Assembly: GCA_016218865.1 (NCBI GenBank)
Contig: JACRCU010000423.1
Span: 1 to 32,095, forward strand
From: Deltaproteobacteria bacterium
Lineage (GTDB): Bacteria; Myxococcota_A; UBA9042
Direction of reading: 5' to 3'
DNA: 32,095 nt
Positions 28,072 to 32,095 of this stretch are shown here, one piece after another. The stretch's first letter is position 1; each line of letters begins with the position of its first letter. A model generated the notes under the pieces. It saw nothing but the letters and a program-made list of their open reading frames with translations. It searched no databases and had not been told where the DNA came from. The position numbers and the translations under genes were made by a program.

Positions 28072-28086
28072 CCGCGGGTCGGGGCG

Positions 28087-28995
28087 TCAACCCGGCTTGG
28101 TCGCCGCGAACAGGTAGTGGAGCCCGCCCCAGGCAGCCGAAAACTGCCCGGCGCGCATGGCGGCGGCATCCTGGGCGACAGCGGCGCGGGCGGTGCGCCA
28201 CAGGTGCTCGAAGTCGCCGGCCGGCTGCCCGGAGGCCACGTAGTAGCGCTCGACGTCGGCGCGGCTCCAGCCCCACCAGCCACGCTCGTCCATGTCGAGA
28301 AAGTCTTGGATCATCAGCTGTTGATCGATGCTCGCGTAGGGCGGCACCACCATCGGCGCGCGGTCGTCGAGCCAGCAGCGGATCGCGTCCAGGCCCGCGG
28401 CCCGGAGCAGGCCAGGCAGCAGGTCGGCGATGCTGTTGTCGCCCTCGCCCAAGGCGCGCTTGCCGCGCTCGACCGCCATATGTAGCCGCACCAGGTCCAG
28501 GCGCCGTTCGATGGGCTCGCCGTGCCGCGGTGCGCCCACGCTCATGGTTCCGGACAGGTTGTTCGGCTCGGCCAGCAAGAGCGTGCCGCCCGGCCGCAGC
28601 ACCCGCAGCCACTCGGCGAGAACTGCCGCCGGGTCGGCCACGTGGATGAGGACGGTCTGAGCGGTAACCAGGTCGAAGCTCGCGTCGGCAAAGGGCAATA
28701 CCGCCACGTCGGCCACCTGATAGGCGCAGCGCGGCGCAAAGTCGCCAGCACGATCAGTGGCTTCTTGGACCCAGCGCGGCTCGCGGTCCACGCCGGTCAG
28801 GTGGGCGGCCGGCAAGTGGGGCAGCAGCACCCGGCCCCAGTGGCCCACGCCGCAGCCGGCGTCCAGCACGCGCTCGACCTGGCCGATGCCCAGCCGGGCC
28901 ACGCAGAGGGCCACGAAGTCGGCGTGCCACCAGTAGTCGCGCTGGTCGCCAAAATAGGCTGCCGAGTGAAGGTGTTGTGGTAGGTCTGTGCTCAT
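28087..28995 (-). CDS. Class I SAM-dependent methyltransferase
   Basis: 302 residues from ATG 28995, with GGAAG upstream; the open frame above it is GC-driven. Class I methyltransferase motifs are clear: motif I VLDAGCGVGHWG (from residue 43), the acidic end of strand 2 in LTGVDREPRW, the motif DVAVLPFADASFDLVTAQTVLIHV (post-I region), and the LRVLRPGGTLLLAEPN strand. This is the UbiE/COQ5-like Methyltransf_11 pattern, which methylates small molecules. The C-terminal third (ERGKRALGEGDNSIADLLPGLLRAAGL...) is a specific helical cap with several aromatic residues that may shape the substrate pocket. The substrate cannot be read from sequence. It is cytoplasmic and a single gene, divergent from the 77-residue gene. 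Confidence 0.9.
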   Translation of the reverse strand: MSTDLPQHLHSAAYFGDQRDYWWHADFVALCVARLGIGQVERVLDAGCGVGHWGRVLLPHLPAAHLTGVDREPRWVQEATDRAGDFAPRCAYQVADVAVLPFADASFDLVTAQTVLIHVADPAAVLAEWLRVLRPGGTLLLAEPNNLSGTMSVGAPRHGEPIERRLDLVRLHMAVERGKRALGEGDNSIADLLPGLLRAAGLDAIRCWLDDRAPMVVPPYASIDQQLMIQDFLDMDERGWWGWSRADVERYYVASGQPAGDFEHLWRTARAAVAQDAAAMRAGQFSAAWGGLHYLFAATKPG

Positions 28996-29121
28996 CGTCG
29001 CTTCCGATCGCGGGGACCGCGCTGCCGGCCAGTCTGCTATTGACGGCCCCTGGGTCACCGGTGCAAGGTAGCGGGCGGGCACGGCGGAATGATCCTGCGC
29101 AAGTCGCAGTAGGAATGCAAA

Positions 29122-29355
29122 ATGAAGGCCTTCATCCAGTCCGAAATGGCGCGCGCCATCAGCGCAATTCCCAGTGCCCGCTGGGAAGTCGATGGCTCGA
29201 TCTATCGCCTGTACAACGGCCACCGCGCCCATTCGGTGCGGCTGGACCCCGATGGCGAGCCGCCGTCCAAGCAGGACATGCGCGAGCTGCTGAGCGCCAC
29301 CATCGCCGACGCGATTGCTTCGGACGCCGTGCACCGCAAGCCGGTGCCCAAGTAG
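29122..29355 (+). CDS. Small unrecognised protein (77 aa)
   Basis: ATG 29122 has TAGGA at seven bases' spacing, which supports translation. The product is soluble, with no signal peptide or Cys. A short beta-like centre (RWEVDGSIYRLYNGHRAHSVRLDPDGEP) is flanked by helices, and the C-terminal helix is DMRELLSATIADAIASDAV. The family is unknown. It lies 82 bases upstream of the EEP-fold lipoprotein gene on the same strand, so co-transcription is possible. Composition matches the host. Confidence 0.6.
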   Translation: MKAFIQSEMARAISAIPSARWEVDGSIYRLYNGHRAHSVRLDPDGEPPSKQDMRELLSATIADAIASDAVHRKPVPK

Positions 29356-29437
29356 CGGCGTCGCGGCGGTCAGTGGTCACCTTGGTCGGGGCTTTGGCCA
29401 TCGCCGCTGCGCCCACCACGATCCGTGCGGAGGAATC

Positions 29438-30643
29438 ATGGGGTCCGACTTGTTGAAACTGGCCGTAACTGCTGTTATTTGCCTGTTGGTGCTCCCTTCG
29501 GTCGGTTGCAGCAGCGACTGCTCGTCTGGCGGCAAGGCGGCGCCACCGATTCGGTTTGCCACGTACAACACCGGCCTGGCCTACAACTTTGTCGGCTATG
29601 CGAAGGAACGCCGGCAGTTGCTGGCCAACGCCATCGCCGACGCCGACGCCGATGTGCTGTGCCTGCAAGAAGTCTGGCTGGACGACGACGTGACGCTGAT
29701 CACCCAGACGGCCAAGACCGCGTTTCCCCACAGCTACTCGGTGAAGACCAGCGACCAGGGCGTGGGCGGTCCCGCCGCGTGCACCGAGACGGACGCCACG
29801 GCGCTCAAAGGCTGCGTCGAGGCCAACTGCAGCACCGTCACCGACTCGCTCGCCGACTGCGCGCTGTCGAATTGTTCCAAGGAATATGAAGCCGCATCGC
29901 CTACTTGCAAGACCTGCCTGGCGTCGAACATCGGGCTGAACAGCATCGGCGACATCTTCCAGGCCTGCGCGCTGGGCTCGGCCTCGTACGCGTTCGGGGG
30001 CCGCAACGGCGTGGTCCTGCTGAGCAAGACCCCGCTGGAAGGCACCGAGATGCTGGAATTCGAGTCGTTCTTGAACAAGCGCGTCGTGCTGCACGCCACT
30101 ACCCACGCGCCCTCGTCGCTGGGCAGCGGCGCGCCGCGGACCCACGTGTTCTGCACCCACTTGACGGCCGGCCTGGGAAGTGTGGCCTACAGCGGCAAGT
30201 TCGGCGGCTGGGAGCAGGAGCAAGCCAAGCAGATCGACCAGTTGATTGCCTGGGCCAAGCAGAAGGCGGGCGGCGAGCGCGCGGTGATCCTGGGCGACAT
30301 GAACTGCGGCCCCGACGTGGCTGGCACGGACATCAAGGCCGAGTTCGGCAACAACTTCAAAAAGTATCTGGATGCCGGCCTGCAGGCGCCTTACCTTGCC
30401 GCCGCCAAGCCCCTGTGCACGTGGTGCGCCGAGAACCCGCTGGTGACCGACGGCAACAACCACGTCATCGATCACATCTTGCTGCTGGCGCCCTGGCCCG
30501 GTGCGACCGTGCAGACGAGGCGCTTGTTCGATGCGGCGGCCTCGGTCGACGTCAAGGGCAAGCCGCTGAGCGTGCGCTTGTCGGACCACTACGGCGCGCA
30601 GGTTGTGGTGACGCCTGCAGTACCGCCGGCGACGTGCGAATGA
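29438..30643 (+). CDS. Endonuclease/exonuclease/phosphatase-fold lipoprotein with Cys-rich insert
   Basis: 401 residues. The ATG at 29438 follows an excellent GGAGGAATC ribosome binding site. The signal VTAVICLLVLPSVGC gives a lipid Cys24. The EEP superfamily motifs are all present: Asn44 in FATYNTGL, metal-binding Glu78 in LCLQEVW, a His in FCTHLTAG, Asp287/Asn289 in ILGDMNCGP, and the terminal SDHYG (Asp383, His384). This fold hydrolyses phosphodiesters; members include neutral sphingomyelinases, exonuclease III and inositol phosphatases. An extracytoplasmic lipoprotein most likely acts on lipid head groups or nucleic acid outside the cell, but the substrate is not decided by sequence. Between Glu78 and the His motif is an eight-Cys insert (Cys115, 126, 131, 141, 146, 157, 160, 177) absent from typical members, probably a disulfide-rich cap over the active site. 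Confidence 0.9.
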   Translation: MGSDLLKLAVTAVICLLVLPSVGCSSDCSSGGKAAPPIRFATYNTGLAYNFVGYAKERRQLLANAIADADADVLCLQEVWLDDDVTLITQTAKTAFPHSYSVKTSDQGVGGPAACTETDATALKGCVEANCSTVTDSLADCALSNCSKEYEAASPTCKTCLASNIGLNSIGDIFQACALGSASYAFGGRNGVVLLSKTPLEGTEMLEFESFLNKRVVLHATTHAPSSLGSGAPRTHVFCTHLTAGLGSVAYSGKFGGWEQEQAKQIDQLIAWAKQKAGGERAVILGDMNCGPDVAGTDIKAEFGNNFKKYLDAGLQAPYLAAAKPLCTWCAENPLVTDGNNHVIDHILLLAPWPGATVQTRRLFDAAASVDVKGKPLSVRLSDHYGAQVVVTPAVPPATCE

Positions 30644-30677
30644 CGGCGCCCTCGGAACTGCAATCCGGTGCCCGCAC

Positions 30678-31097
30678 TTACTTGCGGACCAGCGCGACCG
30701 TCATCTTGGGGTTGCTCTGGTTCAGCACGAGCGTCTCGCCTTGGAAGGTCAGCGTGCCGTGCTCGACCTTGCCGTCCACCTTGCTCTCGCACACCACCTG
30801 GTAGCCGGTCTCTCCGGTGATGGTGAACGCGCGCTCGGTCTTCTGTCCGGCGGTGTCGGTGGTCAGCTTGCCCGGTGCGATCTCGAAGGTGGTGGTGGTG
30901 GCCAGCTTTTGCACAAGCGCCAGCGCGGCCCCGCGCTTGTCTTCGGACAGCGACTTGATGTCTTCCAGGGCCTCGGTCTTGGCGGTGTCGATGGACCACT
31001 TGCCCACGATGCGTTCCGAGGCTTTTTGGGCGCAGCCCGCCGTGACCGCCAGGGCCAGGGTAAGGATGCTGAGGACGATACTTGTCTTGAGCTTCAT
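30678..31097 (-). CDS. Small lipoprotein of unknown function
   Basis: 139 residues from ATG 31097, chosen because it begins a clear lipoprotein signal (SIVLSILTLALAVTAGC, lipid Cys23); an in-frame start at 31166 would add a spurious lead. After a short helix (TEALEDIKSLSEDKRGAALALVQK) the rest is beta strands: TTTTFEIAPGKLTTDT, KTERAFTITGETGYQVVCES, VEHGTLTFQGETLVL. The pattern KWSIDTAKTEA...FEIAPGKL...LTFQGETLVL suggests a small lipocalin-like or DUF-type beta barrel, seen here from pattern only. A hairpin in the 5' leader (31111-31131) may affect expression. It converges with the EEP gene. Confidence 0.8.
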   Translation of the reverse strand: MKLKTSIVLSILTLALAVTAGCAQKASERIVGKWSIDTAKTEALEDIKSLSEDKRGAALALVQKLATTTTFEIAPGKLTTDTAGQKTERAFTITGETGYQVVCESKVDGKVEHGTLTFQGETLVLNQSNPKMTVALVRK

Positions 31098-31498
31098 GGA
31101 GCTACTGCCTATGGCCCGAAAAATGGGCCATGGGCCGGCAGGCAGTGCGCCCGACAGCCGCGACATCGCACAGTGCGCGCCATGGAGCGGGCCTGTCCAA
31201 ATCTGTAGTCAGCATACCACATTTCGCAGCAGGCCAGGGCGTATCCAGAGCGCGCCGACCAAGCTGTGCCTGCAGGGCCGAGCCACAGGGCCTGGGCAGC
31301 CGCCTACAGCACCGATCAGAAACCCGAATCCAACGGTCGACGTCGCGGCGGGTCGCGTCCCCTCCGCCTAGTTCTTGCCCTTGCGACCCACCCGGCATCC
31401 TTGCGTTTTGGTCAGACCGAGTTTGCGTTGCGCGGGGCCTAGGAGTTTTCTGATTGACGTTCAGGTGTTCGCCTAGAGCGCTGGGGCCGGCGGTGCTT
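31098..31498. other. 401-bp intergenic region
   Basis: This lies between the small lipoprotein gene and the topA stop, both on the minus strand, so it should carry the lipoprotein gene's promoter and the topA terminator. The only structure I see is the hairpin at 31111-31131. Open frames on the plus strand here lack ribosome binding sites and protein-like composition. No RNA gene is evident. Confidence 0.5.
31111..31131 (-). promoter_or_regulatory. Perfect 7-bp hairpin in lipoprotein 5' leader
   Basis: ATGGCCC, a seven-base loop gaaaaat, then GGGCCAT. On the minus strand it ends 14 bases before the ATG at 31097, close to where the ribosome would bind. Confidence 0.35.
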
Positions 31499-32095
31499 CT
31501 AGGTCGCGGACTTGCGGCGGATGATGCCGGTCTTGCTCTTGGGCAGCGGCGCGGGCGGAGCCTCCGTTTCGACCTTGGCGGCGGGCGCCTTGCTGGCGGC
31601 GGCCTTCTTGATCGCGGGCTTCTTGGCCGGGGCTTTCTTGGCTGCTGCGGTCTTGGCAGCGGTCGCAGGCTTCTTGGCGGTCGCGGCTGTTTCGGCCTTG
31701 GCCTTGGCCGGGGCCTTCTTGGCCGGGCCCTTGCCCTTCTTGGCCTTGACCGGCTTGCCGAAGTGGCGCAGGCGGTCCAGCGCGCCTTCCAGGGTCAGCT
31801 CGGTGGCAAGGGTGCCGCGCGCCAGGCTGGCGTTGAGCGCGCCGTTGGTGACGTAGGGGCCAAAGCGCCCGTCGAGTACCCGCACCGGCTGGCCCGCCTC
31901 GGGGTCGATGCCGAGCTCGCGCCCGGCCTTGGCCGCCGCGGCCGCGTCCAGCAGGGCGATCGCCGCCTCCACGCTCATTTCCTCGGGCTTGGCGCCGCCG
32001 GGCAGCGGCACCTTGACGGTGGCATTGCGGGCGCCGTCGGTGACGTACAGCCCGTAGCGGCCGCTCCACAGGCCCACCACCGTGCCGTCGGGCAG
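31499..32095 (-). CDS. topA: DNA topoisomerase I, C-terminal part (truncated by window edge)
   Basis: The last 198 residues are visible; the frame continues off the end (LPDGTVVGLWSGRYGLYVTDG). Two TopA C-terminal repeats are readable: LWSGRYGLYVTDGARNATVKVP...MSVEAAIALLDA, and GQPVRVLDGRFGPYVTNGALNASLARG...LTLEGALDRL. This layout (G-x-P-V-x-V-x-x-GR-FGPYV) is diagnostic of the topoisomerase I C-terminal repeat family, which binds DNA behind the catalytic core in relaxing negative supercoils. The final 80 residues are a Lys/Ala/Pro-rich, histone-like basic tail (KKAPAKAKAETAATAKKPA). Such tails occur in high-GC bacteria and probably aid DNA binding. The catalytic Tyr and Toprim domain are outside the window. 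Confidence 0.93.
   Translation of the reverse strand: MPDGTVVGLWSGRYGLYVTDGARNATVKVPLPGGAKPEEMSVEAAIALLDAAAAAKAGRELGIDPEAGQPVRVLDGRFGPYVTNGALNASLARGTLATELTLEGALDRLRHFGKPVKAKKGKGPAKKAPAKAKAETAATAKKPATAAKTAAAKKAPAKKPAIKKAAASKAPAAKVETEAPPAPLPKSKTGIIRRKSAT

Noticed and set aside
31130-31453. Plus-strand open frame of about 107 codons in the gap before topA
   Set aside because: It has no ribosome binding site, overlaps the lipoprotein leader region, and has no protein-like pattern.

Overview
The window is high-GC DNA with dense coding and codon choice that favours G or C at third positions. Several features point to Myxococcota or a related former deltaproteobacterial lineage: many secreted or lipid-anchored proteins with long Ala/Asp-rich linkers and Cys-rich modules, two vWA lipoproteins, MopE-type DNDCDG repeats, Dictyostelium-type CTDC repeats, EGF-like and somatomedin-B-like modules, and a PEGA/AAA+ pair. 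This is an inference from domain content, because there is no rRNA or phylogenetic marker apart from the tail of topoisomerase I.

Layout. Positions 1-4.6 kb (+): the 3' end of an unrecognised protein, a vWA lipoprotein with a complete MIDAS, and a membrane protein with a SRPBCC-like domain. Three copies of a short AT-richer repeat, resembling the ends of an IS21-type element, sit around the last gene. Positions 4.6-13.5 kb (-): a gene run read from 13.5 down to 4.6 kb, consisting of an AAA+ ATPase, a PEGA/TPR-like membrane protein, a nine-repeat MopE-type lipoprotein and the muropeptide ligase Mpl. Positions 13.6-15.3 kb (+): a SpoIID/LytB-type exported protein, divergent from the AAA+ gene. 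Positions 15.3-24.5 kb (-): a three-gene, translationally coupled cluster. It comprises a giant lipoprotein with about 27 CTDC half-repeats and a C-terminal HELGH metalloprotease, a small exported beta-rich protein (ATGA overlap), and a giant lipoprotein with Ig/cadherin-like, EGF-like and somatomedin-B-like modules. Positions 25.0-31.1 kb: mostly single genes in alternating orientation, namely an unrecognised exported protein, a YbjN-like protein, a second vWA lipoprotein, a SAM methyltransferase, a 77-residue protein, a Cys-rich endonuclease/exonuclease/phosphatase-fold lipoprotein and a small lipoprotein. Positions 31.5-32.1 kb (-): the C-terminus of DNA topoisomerase I, running off the window.

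How they may work together. Mpl (murein recycling) and the SpoIID-like protein (peptidoglycan enzyme activation) are both cell-wall genes, but they are not in one operon. Nearly everything else is predicted to be exported or lipid-anchored, and disulfide-rich modules recur across unrelated genes. The best candidate for an uncharacterised system is the 15.3-24.5 kb operon, which combines a surface-anchored protease carrying a very long Cys-rich stalk, a small periplasmic partner and a large multidomain surface protein. I see no CRISPR, tRNA, rRNA, integrase or complete insertion sequence.
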